Positions 44,188 through 54,600 of a DNA stretch of 64,000 nucleotides are shown piece by piece. The notes below the pieces were generated by a model. The model saw only the letters and a program-made list of their open reading frames with translations. It was not told the origin of the DNA and made no database searches. The DNA is from Methylorubrum salsuginis (lineage in GTDB: Bacteria; Pseudomonadota; Alphaproteobacteria; Rhizobiales; Beijerinckiaceae), in contig NZ_FOSV01000013.1 in NCBI RefSeq assembly GCF_900114375.1, positions 62,001 to 126,000 on the forward strand. The letters run 5' to 3'. The position numbers were made by a program, and so were the translations under genes. Every line of letters starts with the position of its first letter. Position 1 is the stretch's first letter.

Positions 44188-44743
44188 GAGGAACGTCTCT
44201 CCTTTTCAGGGCGCGCAGTCAGATTCTTCGGTGTTCATCTCGAAGCGTGCAGCTCTACGCGAGAATGCGGGTGCCAAGTCTTATATAAGGCGCCTTGCTC
44301 TTCATCGAATCGCCCGTCGCAACCGAGACGGGCACATCATAGGTCCTTACTTCTCATTGCACTACTGCTAATATTCGATTTTTAGCTGCGCTAAAAAAAT
44401 AGTTTGACAATGGGAATGGCTCGGGACGGAGCCGAGCTGAAGGTACGGCCCATGACAAAACTTCAGGTCGAAGCGTCAGGGATGTCGGCGGCCCGTCCAC
44501 TCCGGGAGGGACATCCTGCGACGGCGTCAGGATCGCCCCCCGCCGATCCGGTTCCTTCTGGACAACCTCACGGCGCCTGCCATGTCGGCACGTCGGCGGT
44601 CGCTTTCCATCGTCGTCGCGCGGCGGAGCAGGCGCGGCTCGCAACCCGTCGGACCGCGCCGACAACGCAGTCGAGGAGCGCCCTCCCGATCATGCGGAGC
44701 GCTGGATTGCATCGGTTTCACCCCGCAATGACGGGGCACGGTT
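44188..44743. other. Intergenic region, no gene seen
   Basis: 556 bases between the broken beta-helix gene and the phosphoglycosyltransferase gene, both on the minus strand. The first half is AT-rich (44260-44410) and probably holds the promoter of the beta-helix gene. A plus-strand frame at 44404-44898 looks random and runs into the next gene. No RNA gene or repeat was recognised. Confidence 0.5.
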
Positions 44744-46291
44744 TCAATATGCGCTGTCGGTCTTCAGCAGGGCCAGCGGCGTGGTGGCGAGAATCTTCAG
44801 GTCGAACAGGATCGACCAGTTCTCGATGTAGTGCAGGTCGTGCTCGACACGACGCTGGAGCTTTTCGCTGGTGTCGGTCTCGCCGCGCCAGCCGTTGATC
44901 TGGGCCCAGCCGGTGATGCCGGGCTTGACCTTGTGGCGGGCGAAGTAGCCGTCCACCACCTGATCGTAGAGCGTGTTGGCGGCCTTGGCCTGGAGGGCGT
45001 GCGGCCGGGGTCCGACCAGCGAGAGGTCACCGCGGATCACGTTGAAGAGCTGGGGCAGCTCGTCGAGCGAGGTCTTGCGGATGAAGCGCCCGACCGGGGT
45101 GACGCGGGAATCGGTCTTGGTGACGAGGCGCGCGGCGCCGGCATCGCACTGATCGACATACATCGAGCGGAACTTGAACACCTCGATCAGCTCGTTGTTG
45201 AAGCCGTAGCGCTTCTGCCGGAACAGCACCGGACCGGGCGAGGTGAGCCGCACCGCCAGCGCCACGCCGAGCATCACGGGCGAGAGCGCCAGCAGCAGGC
45301 CGAAGCCGACGAAGCGGTCGAACAGCCCCTTGGTGATCACGTCCCAATCGGCCAGCGGCTTGTCGAACACGTCGAGCAGCGGCACGCTGCCGAGATAGGA
45401 ATAGGCGCGCGGGCGCAAGCGAAGCTTGGTCGCGTGCGCCGACAGGCGGATGTCGACGGGCAGCACCGAGAGCTTGGCGAGCATCTGCAGGATGCGCGTC
45501 TCCGCCGAGATCGGCAGGGTGAACACCACGAGATCGACGCGGTTGCGGCGGGCGAAGGCGACGAGGTCGCTGACGTTGCCGAGCTTGGGGTAGCCCGCCA
45601 CGGTGTCGGTGGCGCGGTCGTCGCCGCGATCGTCGAACACCCCGACGATGCGGATGCCGCTCTCGGGGCCCGCCGCGTGGAGCGCGCCGATCAGCTCCTC
45701 GGCAACCGCGCCGCCACCGACGATGGCGGTGCGGCGGTCGAAGCGCCCGCGCGACATCTGCACCCGCACGAAGCTGGCAAGCGCCGCGCGGCCGAGCATC
45801 AGCGCGGCGAGGCCGGCGGCGAAGAAGCCGATCAGCCAGACGCGCGAGTAATGGTCGGACACCTTGGCGAGCACCATCGCGGCGGCCACCATCAGAAAGG
45901 CGAGCGACCAGCCGGCGACGAGCTTGAGGGCGGTCTTGGGCAGATGGCGGAAGGCGCCGATCCGGTAGCAGCCGGACGCCTGGAACAGGCCGACGGCGGC
46001 CAGCGTCACCGCGAAGATCGCGGCGGGGTAGCGCGGGGCCAGCGGCACCTTGCCGTGAAGCAAGGCGAGGTGGAGGCCAAAGCCGATCAGCAAGAGACCG
46101 CCGCATTCGGCGAGGCGGACGCATCCCGCCAGCACCACCGGCGACAGCCAGGGGCTGGCGGGCGGCGGGGGAGCGCTGTCCGGGCTGGAGCCGGCCCCGG
46201 TCTCACCGAGGGCGAGCGGCGGCGGAACCGGTGTCGTGGCGCCGGCTTGCCCGGCCGCCTTCAGCAGGTCGCGGACGTCGATGGCACTCAT
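44744..46291 (-). CDS. Undecaprenyl-phosphate sugar-1-phosphate transferase (exopolysaccharide initiation)
   Basis: 515 residues from the ATG at 46291, which has GGAAG upstream. Four membrane segments and a CoA-binding-like nucleotide domain (TAIVGGGAVAEELIGALHAA) come first. The C-terminal bacterial sugar transferase domain follows: KGLFDRFVGFGLLLALSPVM, GPVLFRQKRYGFN, FKFRSMYVD, RKTSLDELPQLFNVIRGDLS, LVGPRPHA, RHKVKPGITGWAQINGWRGE. This is the WcaJ/ExoY-type enzyme that loads the first sugar phosphate on the lipid carrier. Followed upstream by a GT4 gene on the same strand. Confidence 0.94.
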   Translation of the reverse strand: MSAIDVRDLLKAAGQAGATTPVPPPLALGETGAGSSPDSAPPPPASPWLSPVVLAGCVRLAECGGLLLIGFGLHLALLHGKVPLAPRYPAAIFAVTLAAVGLFQASGCYRIGAFRHLPKTALKLVAGWSLAFLMVAAAMVLAKVSDHYSRVWLIGFFAAGLAALMLGRAALASFVRVQMSRGRFDRRTAIVGGGAVAEELIGALHAAGPESGIRIVGVFDDRGDDRATDTVAGYPKLGNVSDLVAFARRNRVDLVVFTLPISAETRILQMLAKLSVLPVDIRLSAHATKLRLRPRAYSYLGSVPLLDVFDKPLADWDVITKGLFDRFVGFGLLLALSPVMLGVALAVRLTSPGPVLFRQKRYGFNNELIEVFKFRSMYVDQCDAGAARLVTKTDSRVTPVGRFIRKTSLDELPQLFNVIRGDLSLVGPRPHALQAKAANTLYDQVVDGYFARHKVKPGITGWAQINGWRGETDTSEKLQRRVEHDLHYIENWSILFDLKILATTPLALLKTDSAY

Positions 46292-46360
46292 GGCGGACTT
46301 CCACAAAGGATGCGCGGGAAGGTTTCGAAATCGGGGGCCGGACCGGTCCCCAAGGGAGGG

Positions 46361-47617
46361 TCAGGCGGCGGCCGGGGCCGGCTGCGCCGCAGCGGGGCGC
46401 GCCGCCATCGCGGCGGCGTAGCCGCACAGCACGTCGGCCCCCATGCGGTTCATGGAGAAGCGGGCCCGCACGGAGTCGCTCAGCGCCTTGGCCCGCCCGT
46501 CGCGGGTCTCGGCCGGCTCGTCGAGGATGCGGGCGATGGCCCCGCTGAGCGCCCTGACGTCGCGGGGCGGCACGAGGCCGCCCGAGAAGGCGCCGAAGAT
46601 CTCGGGGATGCCGCCGACATTGGTGGCCACCAGCGGCTGGCAGGCGGCGGCGGCCTCCAGCACCACGTAGGGCAGCGATTCGGCGAGCGAGGGCACCACC
46701 ATGACCCGGCCGCGGCCGAGAACCGGCCGGATCGGCTGGGGCGGCTCGAAGGCGATGGCGTCGCGCACGCCGAGTTCGTCGGCGAGGCGCGTGAGGCTGT
46801 CGGTGTCGGGGCCTGAGCCGACCATCAGCAGCCGTAAGCGGCGGCCCTCGGCCTTGAGGCGCGAGAGCGCCTGCAGCAGGTACGGCAGGCCCTTCGCCTC
46901 GCGCAACTCGCCGACATAGACGAGGTCGAACGCCGCCGCGACGGTGCCGACCGGTTCGAATTCGGACGCGGCGATGCCGTTATGGACGATGCGTGCGAGA
47001 CGCTCCGGCCCACCCGCATAGATGCGATGGCGGGCGGCCACGAACTCGCTCTCGAACAGAAAGACGTCGGTCGCTCGGGCGAGCAGCCGTTCGATGCCCA
47101 TGTAGAGCCGGTGCAGCGGCGTGCCGGGGCGGTAATTGTAGCTGCCGCCGTGGGGCGTGTAGGCGCGGATCGGGCCGCCCTGAACGGGGCAGAGCCTCGC
47201 GTAGACGCCGCCCTTGGCGCCGTGGCCGTGCAGCACGTCGGCACCGACTTCCCGCACGCGCTGCCGCACACCCATCAGCGCCGCGGCATCGGAGACGAGG
47301 TGCGGATTGCGCCGCATCGGCAGACGCACGACGCCGAGCGCCAGATGCGGCGCGAGGTCGGCGAGCGCCCTCTCGGCGCGTTCGCCGCCGGTATTGGCGT
47401 CGCAGACGATGCCGACCCGATGCCCGGCCTCGGCCTGGATGCGGGTGAGATCGACGACGTGGCGGAACAGCCCGCCGACGGGGGCGCGGAAAACATGGAG
47501 GATGCGCAGGCTCTCCCCCGTCCGGCAGGGATTGGGCGAGACGCCCGGCAGATCGACGGCGAGCGGCTCGGAGGCCAATCGGGGCGGTGCGACGCCCGGA
47601 GCGAAGGTGGCGACCAC
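46361..47617 (-). CDS. Glycosyltransferase family 4 protein
   Basis: About 418 residues from a probable GTG at 47617; the frame is open to 47728. N-terminal GT-B half: RILHVFRAPVGGLFRHVVDL and DVLHGHGAKGG. C-terminal half: FDLVYVGELREAKGLPYLLQ, PSLAESLPYVVLEAAAACQP and LVATNVGGIPEIF, the GT4 retaining-type signature with the E-x7-E region. It probably adds a sugar during exopolysaccharide assembly together with the downstream phosphoglycosyltransferase. Confidence 0.92.
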   Translation of the reverse strand: MVATFAPGVAPPRLASEPLAVDLPGVSPNPCRTGESLRILHVFRAPVGGLFRHVVDLTRIQAEAGHRVGIVCDANTGGERAERALADLAPHLALGVVRLPMRRNPHLVSDAAALMGVRQRVREVGADVLHGHGAKGGVYARLCPVQGGPIRAYTPHGGSYNYRPGTPLHRLYMGIERLLARATDVFLFESEFVAARHRIYAGGPERLARIVHNGIAASEFEPVGTVAAAFDLVYVGELREAKGLPYLLQALSRLKAEGRRLRLLMVGSGPDTDSLTRLADELGVRDAIAFEPPQPIRPVLGRGRVMVVPSLAESLPYVVLEAAAACQPLVATNVGGIPEIFGAFSGGLVPPRDVRALSGAIARILDEPAETRDGRAKALSDSVRARFSMNRMGADVLCGYAAAMAARPAAAQPAPAAA

Positions 47618-47899
47618 GGTTGAGCAATCTCCGCGGGGGGGACGGCCCAAGACGGGCGCCCGATGGACGGACGATTGCGCGCAAGGGGTCAGCGGCGGGT
47701 TAAGGGAACCGGCGCAATGCCGGCTCACCCACGGCCGCGGGCCGTCGGGGCGGTGTTTTGTCGGGTTGGGTTAGGCATCGGTGAACGATGGAGTCCCGCG
47801 GCGCTGGCTTGGCGGCGGGTCGTTTTCTTAACGTCAAGTGTCGGTGCTCGCCCCCACAGCCTCCCGGTGCGATCCCTCCCGTCACGCGACGGTCGTCGA

Positions 47900-48478
47900 T
47901 CAGAAGAACCTTTCCTTGATCACGATCGTGTCGCCGGGGCGCACCGGGTACGACATCGGCACGATGCCGTTGATCAGCCCGCCCGGCCCGTCGCGGGTCA
48001 GCACCGCGTAGTCGCGAGCAGCGCGCGGGCCGAAGCCCGCCGCGATCGCGACGGCCGATTCCACCGTCATGCCGTTGACGTAGGGATACTGGCCCGAGGT
48101 GGTGACCTCGCCCAGGATGTAGAACGGCCGATAGGCATCGACCTCGACGGTGACGTGGGGCTCGCGCACGTAACCGGAGGAGAGCTTCGCCTCGATCGTC
48201 CGGGCCGCCTGGGCCGTGCTCTGCCCGCCGACCTGCACCGTTCCGATCAACGGCATGGCAATCCGCCCCGCCCCGTCCACGGCGTAGATGTTGGACAGGT
48301 TGTCCTGGCCGAAGACGATGACCCGGAGCTTATCGCCCGCCGCCAGCGTGTAGCGGCTGCCGATGGAGCCGGTGCCGGTCGCATCGAGATCGGCCGTCCG
48401 GAAGTCCGGACGCAGGCAGCCGCCGAGCGCGAGCACGGTCGGAAGGCCGAGGAGAAATGCGCGCCGATGCATCGTCAT
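47900..48478 (-). CDS. Polysaccharide export lipoprotein (Wza/ExoF-like)
   Basis: 192 residues. A lipobox (ALGGC) follows a short basic start (MTMHRRAFLLGLP). The polysaccharide export domain is visible as YTLAAGDKLRVIVFGQDNLS, GRIAMPLIGTVQVGG and a SLBB-like part (RPFYILGEVTTSGQYPYVNG). It is shorter than full Wza, so it is of the ExoF/small OPX type. It is divergent from the Wzz-like gene, with a 180-base shared promoter region. The frame continues upstream without similarity. Confidence 0.92.
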   Translation of the reverse strand: MTMHRRAFLLGLPTVLALGGCLRPDFRTADLDATGTGSIGSRYTLAAGDKLRVIVFGQDNLSNIYAVDGAGRIAMPLIGTVQVGGQSTAQAARTIEAKLSSGYVREPHVTVEVDAYRPFYILGEVTTSGQYPYVNGMTVESAVAIAAGFGPRAARDYAVLTRDGPGGLINGIVPMSYPVRPGDTIVIKERFF

Positions 48479-48658
48479 CGCCGTTATGGTGAATCTGAAG
48501 CCCCCGTCTAAACCGCCATGGTTAATGAACCCTGACGCGCCGGCTGAAGACGGCGGATGAGCCGAAGATCTTAACCTGCGGGAAACCTTAACGGGTTCTA
48601 TTGAGGCCATGGGGATCGACGGCCTCGATCCCGGCCCTGCTTTGCGTGAAGACTGACC

Positions 48659-50947
48659 ATGCCTCGCCTCAGGCCGCCGACCGACCCCGTCGCCTCCAGT
48701 GAGGCCCTCCGCGCCACCGGGGACGGCCTGTCGGTGTCGCAGATGCTCTCCGTCCTCGGCCGGTCCTGGGCCTGGATCGCGGTGCCGACGCTCGCCGTGG
48801 CCCTCGGCTCCGGGGTCTTCGTGCAGGTCGTCGCGCCGCGCTACACCGGCGAGGCCAAGGTGCTGTTGGAGAGCCGCGACCCGGCCTTCGCCCGCACGGC
48901 GGCCGAGCGCGGCGAGCCGGCCGCGCCGATCGACGAGCAGGCGGTGGCGAGCCAAGTGCAGGTGGCGATGTCGCGCGACCTCGCCCGGCAGGCGATCCGC
49001 AGCCTCAAGCTCGTCGGCAATCCCGAATTCGACCCGCAGGCGGCGGGCGTATCCCCGCTCCAGCGCGCCCTGATGGTGCTCGGCGTCGCGCCCTCGCCGA
49101 TGGAGCGCTCGCCCGAGGACCGGGTGCTCGACAATTACCTGGACCGCCTGCTGGTCTATCCGGTCGGCAAGTCGCGCATCCTCGCCATCGAGTTCAAGTC
49201 GCGCGATCCGGAACTGGCCGCCCGCGGCGCCAACACCGTCGCCGACCTCTACCTCGCCTCCCTCGCCGCGGCTTCGGTCGACACCGCGCGCTACGCCTCG
49301 ACCTGGCTCGGCAACAACATCGAGGCCCTGCGGGCGCGGGTGGCCGAGGCCGAGGCCAAGGTCGAGACGTTCCGTGCCCAGAACGGCCTGATCGGCACCG
49401 GCTCGACCGCGAGCCAGCCGCTCTCGGGCCAGCAGCTCTCCGAACTGTCGAGCCAGCTGACGCAGGCCCGCACCATCAAGGCCGACCTCACCGCCCGCGC
49501 CAAGCTCCTCAAGGACATGATCAAGGACGGGCGCGCCTTCGAGATCCCGGATGTCGCCAACAACGAGTTGATCCGGCGCACCGTGGAGAGCCGCATCACC
49601 CTGCGGGCTCAGCTGGCGCTCGAATCCCGCACGCTGCTGCCCGCGCATCCGCGCATCAAGGAGTTGACCGCGCAGCTTCAGGATCTGGAGAGCCAGATCA
49701 AGGCCGCCGCCGATCGCGTGGTGCGCACGCTCGAGAACGACGCCAAGATCGCCGGCGCCCGGGTCGAGAGCCTGCAGGCGGCCGTCGACGGCCAGCAGGA
49801 CGTGGTCGCCAAGGGCAACACCAGCGAGGTGCAGCTCCGTGCCCTGGAGCGCGAGGCGAAGTCTCAGCGCGAGCAGCTCGAATCCTACCTGTCCCGCTAC
49901 CGCGAGGCCGCCGCGCGCGATGCCGAGAGCGCGACCCCGGCGGATGCCCGCGTCGTCTCCCGCGCGGTGACGCCGGAACTGCCCTCCTTCCCCAAGAAGG
50001 TGCCGATCGTCGCCTTCGCGACGCTGCTTGCCTTCCTCCTGTCGTCCGCCGCCGTCATCGGCCGGCACCTGCTCAAGACCCCGCCCACACCCCGGCCTCT
50101 CCGGCTCGAGGCGGAGGACGAGTTGCCGCCGGATCACTTCCCCGATCCCGAGGGGCCGCGCCGCCGCGCCCCCGAAGCCGCGCCGATGCCGGCGTCCGCC
50201 GCCGAGCGGTTCGCCCCGGCGCTCGCCTTCGCCAACTCCCTGCGGGCGACCGCCACCGTGCAGCAGCCGTTCTTCGGCGGCGCGCAAGGCGTCGCTCCGG
50301 TCGCCCCGTTCTCCGGCGCGCGTCCCGCGGGCTCGATCGACCTCGAGCGGCTGATCGAGCGGCTCGGCTCCGCCAAGACCGGTGAGGGCAGCTGCATCCT
50401 CGTGATCGAGACCGAACAGGAGCACTCCGAGCCGGGCCTCACCGCCGAGCTGGCCCGCGCCTTGAGCCCGCGCGCCCGTACCCTTCTGGTGGACGTCAAC
50501 GGGAATGTCGGCGGGGCCGCAGGCCCCGGCCTGACCGACCTGGTCGCGGGCGAGGCCGCCTTCCTCGACGTGATCCAGCCGGTGCGCGGCTCGCGCTTGC
50601 ACAGCGTGCGGCGCGGCCTCACCGAGCGCGAGGTGCTACTGGAGGAGCCGCAGGCGCTCGCCATCGCGCTCAACGCCATGACGCAGAGCTACGATTGGGT
50701 GCTGTGCCGCCTCGACGCCTCGGGCTCCGAGGCCGGCGAATTGATCGAGGCCTGCGGCCCCTGCGCCGACTCGATCGTCATCGCGTCCAACGAGGCCCCC
50801 GACGCCCCGGCCCTCGTGACGCTCTATCGCCTCGCCCGCGAAACCGGCGCCGCCCAGGTGCTCGTCGCCCAGGACCGCGAGGGCGCGCTCCGCCGGGCGC
50901 CGCGTGACGCGCCGCTGGAAGAGACGCCGCTGCGGCTTTCGGCCTGA
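48659..50947 (+). CDS. Wzz/ExoP-like polysaccharide co-polymerase with degenerate kinase domain
   Basis: 762 residues. The Wzz domain covers roughly residues 25-130, with the first membrane helix near SWAWIAVPTLAVALGSGVFV. A long periplasmic coiled coil (residues 210-430) and a second helix (VPIVAFATLLAFLLSSAAVI) after PELPSFPKK follow. The cytoplasmic part resembles a BY-kinase (LLVDVNGNVGGAAGPGLTDL), but the Walker A region reads GSCILVIETEQEHSEPG with no GKST, and no Tyr-rich tail is present. It probably controls chain length without kinase activity. Confidence 0.9.
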   Translation: MPRLRPPTDPVASSEALRATGDGLSVSQMLSVLGRSWAWIAVPTLAVALGSGVFVQVVAPRYTGEAKVLLESRDPAFARTAAERGEPAAPIDEQAVASQVQVAMSRDLARQAIRSLKLVGNPEFDPQAAGVSPLQRALMVLGVAPSPMERSPEDRVLDNYLDRLLVYPVGKSRILAIEFKSRDPELAARGANTVADLYLASLAAASVDTARYASTWLGNNIEALRARVAEAEAKVETFRAQNGLIGTGSTASQPLSGQQLSELSSQLTQARTIKADLTARAKLLKDMIKDGRAFEIPDVANNELIRRTVESRITLRAQLALESRTLLPAHPRIKELTAQLQDLESQIKAAADRVVRTLENDAKIAGARVESLQAAVDGQQDVVAKGNTSEVQLRALEREAKSQREQLESYLSRYREAAARDAESATPADARVVSRAVTPELPSFPKKVPIVAFATLLAFLLSSAAVIGRHLLKTPPTPRPLRLEAEDELPPDHFPDPEGPRRRAPEAAPMPASAAERFAPALAFANSLRATATVQQPFFGGAQGVAPVAPFSGARPAGSIDLERLIERLGSAKTGEGSCILVIETEQEHSEPGLTAELARALSPRARTLLVDVNGNVGGAAGPGLTDLVAGEAAFLDVIQPVRGSRLHSVRRGLTEREVLLEEPQALAIALNAMTQSYDWVLCRLDASGSEAGELIEACGPCADSIVIASNEAPDAPALVTLYRLARETGAAQVLVAQDREGALRRAPRDAPLEETPLRLSA

Positions 50948-51689
50948 GGACGATACGCTCGAACCGAGCGAGGCGGATCGATCCCGCATCGACACGGCTC
51001 CGCCGACAGTGCGGTGAAACCGAGCGGACAAGGCGGGAGATGTCGGGCGCTTCGGCAACGCGGGGCGGCGGGCGCCGCCGGACGCACGGAGCAGGACCGT
51101 CGGTCCGGTTCCGTGCCGCTTGGCATCAGACGCCTCTCGATCCGCGTGACCCGTTCGGCGATCGAATGCCCTGAGGGGGAAACGATGGCTCCGCGTGCCG
51201 GCGAGCGCTCACGGCACGGCTGCCCATCGACGTGGCGCCTCACCCTCGATGTGCTCGGTTCCTTTGCCGCGTCGGCTCTTCCCGTAGGCCCGTCCCCGCT
51301 TTTCGGACGGAGGCTCCAGCCGGGAGCTTCTCCTGTCGGCTCTCCTGAGAGCCGATGCCCGTGTGCGGGCCGGGCCTCCGGACCCGCGCTTCGGTCGTTT
51401 CGTGCAGGACTGAGCGACACGGGCCGATACCGGAACGCCTGCGATAGGGTCTGTGCGGGGCTGCGTCGGCGGTTCGATCGGAAAATCCGGCCGACGCACG
51501 GCGTTGCAGCCTCCACCGATCCTTCGCCGATCCTTGGCCGATCCTTGGCCGATCCTTGGCCACGAATTCCGGCCTACGCAGGCTTGCCTCCCGCGCGCCC
51601 GTGTCACCACGGACCGGAAGGCCGGCGGGGAGGCTGCGCGGCAACCGACCGCTCGGCGACGACCAACCTTGCTCCGGCGAGAGCCCGCC
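50948..51689. other. Long convergent intergenic region with an 11-bp tandem repeat
   Basis: 742 bases between two convergent genes. Several frames stay open because of the high GC, but none shows a ribosome site or recognisable protein. It contains four copies of an 11-bp repeat (51516-51559). No clear terminator with a T run was seen. Confidence 0.5.
51516..51559. repeat. 11-bp tandem repeat (four copies)
   Basis: Four direct copies of ccgatccttgg, the first ending in cg. The unit is not a multiple of three, which supports a non-coding location. Confidence 0.85.
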
Positions 51690-54600
51690 TCACCCCGGCG
51701 GGGTCGCCCCCGGCGCCTCGGCACGGGGGGCCGGGGACTCGGTGCCGCGTTCGGGAACCGCAGTGTCGGGGTAGCGCTTGCGGTATTCAGTGAGGAAGGC
51801 CGCCAGCGTCTCGGCCTTGGTCGCCTTGAGCGCGGCGTCGCGGAAGGCGGGACTGCGGGCGGCGTCGGGGCGGGTCAGCATGGCGAAGGTGCGGGCATCC
51901 GCGCTCTCGGCCATCAACCCTGAGAACTTCGCCTTCAGCCGCTCCAGCCCGAGCCCCTCCCCGGCCAGCCCGTAGGCGATGGCCGCGCGGATCACGTCGG
52001 CCTGCGCCGCGTCGTCGAGGGGCTTGCCCGAACGCCAGGCCGGCCCGAGCAGGAGTTCGTGCGCCTCGCCGGCCTCGCGCCAGCGCCGGGCCGCCCACAG
52101 GATGTCGGCGCGCAGCCGGTCGGCGTCGGTACCGGTTTCGCCCTCGACGGTTTCGAGCGCCAGATCGGTGCGCGACAGATCCGACAGGGCGCGGGCCCGC
52201 AACAGGGCACGGGCGCGGCGCACGTCCTCGGGCAGGCCGGGAAGGTGCGTGGCATCGAGGGTGGCAAGCGCCTCCAGGGGCTTGCCCTCCATCAGCCGGA
52301 TGGTGGCGAGCCGGGCCGAGACCGAGGCGCGGGCCGGGCCGGTGAGGCGGCGCTCGATCTGGTATTGCAGGAGCTCGTCGGCGGAATCGAGCAGGTCGAG
52401 GGCGACGAGCCGGTCGGCGAGGCGACGCACGATCTCGTCGGCTCGACGCCCCGGCGGGGCGAAATCCTTGAAGTCGAAATAGAGCGCCAGCGCCTCGACC
52501 CCGCCGAGCTTCTCGCCGCGGGCACCGAGGAACAGGTCCTCGAACGCCGTCTGGGCGTGCTCCTGAAGGGATCGGATCGCCGGGGCTTCGGGAGCCAGGG
52601 CGGTGCCGCGCCGCGCGGTGGTGAACACCTTGCGCCAGCGGCCGGCCTCCTCGTAGAGGCCGCCGAGGGCGGCGAGCGTACCGATCTCGGTCGGCCCGCC
52701 ATGCCACGTGAGTTGGAGTCCCTCCAGCCGGTCGATGGCGTCGGGCAGGGTCGTCTTGCCGAGCATGTGGCCGAGCGCGGTCGCCCGCAGGGTCGCCGCC
52801 GCGGCGACCGGCCAGGCCGACTGGGTGCTCAGCGCCTCGTAGGCGGCGAGCGCCGCGGTGCCACGGCCCGTCGCCTCGTCGATGCGAGCGCGCAGAAGGG
52901 TGATCCGGTCGCGAATCTCGTCGCTCGCCCCGCGGCCGGCGGCCGTGAGGGCTCGGGAGGCCTCCTCCCAGTCGCCCAGTTCCACCGCGGTCTCGGCGGC
53001 AACGACGTTGAAGCGGGCGGCGACCTCGTCGGGATAGCGCCGCAGCACCCCGCCCCCCGCCTGGAACGCGGCGCGGGCATCGCTCCAGCGCCCGGCCTCG
53101 GCGTCGAGCAGGCCGCGCCACAGCCGCGCCTCGGGGTTGGCGACGAGTTGGTTCGCGGTGAGCAGCGGGCGCGCCTCCTGAAGGCGTCCCATCCGGGTGA
53201 GCAGGATACCCCGCATCAATCCGGTCATCGGATCGCCCTCGACCACCACGTCGTCGGCGGCGGCGGTCGTCAGGGCGCCCAGCGCCTCGGCGTCGAGGCC
53301 GTTGGCCATCATGGTCCGGGCCAGCGCCACCTGGGCGGCACCCCGATCGCGGCGGCTCGCCTCGGCGACCTGATTGTATCCCTCGCGCAGGGCGGTGCGC
53401 ACGTCCCCGCGCCGCGCCCGCTCCCAGGCGTCGCTGTCGATGACGAGGTCCGACACGGCGCCGACCGGTGGATCGGGCGCGCGCGGGGGACCGGAAGCGG
53501 CCGCGACGTTGTCCGAGCCGGAGACGGCCATGCCGCCCTCGCGGCCGATCGCGACGCCGTCGAGATCGGGCCGGACCGTCAGGTCGTCGGCGAGCGCCAG
53601 CACCGCGAGCCCGACCCGGCTCGGGATCAGCTCGAATTCGACGAAGCGCTGCGCCTTGGCGACCGCCGCCCGCTTCAGGCCGTCGGCGGTGACGACGGCG
53701 ATGCGCTCGCCGTCGAGGTCGAGCCAGCCCGCGGGACCGGCGCCGGGCAGCCGCACGGCAACGCCGATGCGCTCGCGCTGGCCCTGGCGCCTCTGCGCCG
53801 TCAGGCTCTCGCTCGCGACCGTGCCGTCGCCCGAGGCGAGTTCCCACCCGTCCGGCTCGGTGACCGGGAACAGATCGACGAGGCGGCCGGCGGGCTTGGC
53901 GAAGCGCAGCACGGTGAAGCCGCCGCTGCGGGACGGCTCGCCCAGGGCGACGAGATCGGCCGGAGCCTTCGCAGGCAGCACCACCGGATCGGTCGTGGCG
54001 AAGACCAGCGTGACGACGCCGCCGCGTTCGAACAGGGCCGCCGGCACCCGCTTCTGGAACGGGAAGACGAGGCCGGCGCCGGCCTTGGGCAGGGCGGGCG
54101 GCGCGACGCGTGGCGGCGCGACCACGGGCGCCGCCTCCCCGGCCTTGGCGGGGGGCGGGGCCGGGGCGGCCGCGGCCTCCCGAACGGCAGGCAGCGCGGG
54201 CGCCGGCAGCGGCTTGGTCAGAAGATCGACCGTGAGGATGTCGCCGTCGCGGGCGGTCAGGACGGTGACGCCGTCGGCGGGCGTGACCAGGAGATGCGCC
54301 TCCTTGTCGTCGGCATCCACGGCGACGTGACCGAGCGCCGGATCGAAGCGCCCGCGCAGGCTGCGGTCGTCGATGCGCCATACCCCCGGCAGCGTCAGCC
54401 GGGTGGCCGTGCCTTGTGGGGTGAAGGCGGCCTCGGTGCCCTCGGGAAGGGCGAGGCTCAGTCGCGTGCGCTGGGGGTTGTGCGACAGTTCGAGGGAGAG
54501 CGTACGCCGGGCCGGGAGCGGGTTGCGGGCCTTGAGCTGGGCTTCCGCCGCGGCGGCCCGGCGGGCGAGGTCGGCCACCACCTCCGGCGGCAGCGGCGGC

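Noticed and set aside
51516..51559. Possible CRISPR-like array
   Set aside because: Units are 11 bp and directly adjacent with no spacers, and no cas gene is present.
51014..51793. A 259-codon plus-strand frame in the long intergenic gap
   Set aside because: Cys/Arg/Pro-rich random translation that crosses the tandem repeat and the end of the convergent gene.
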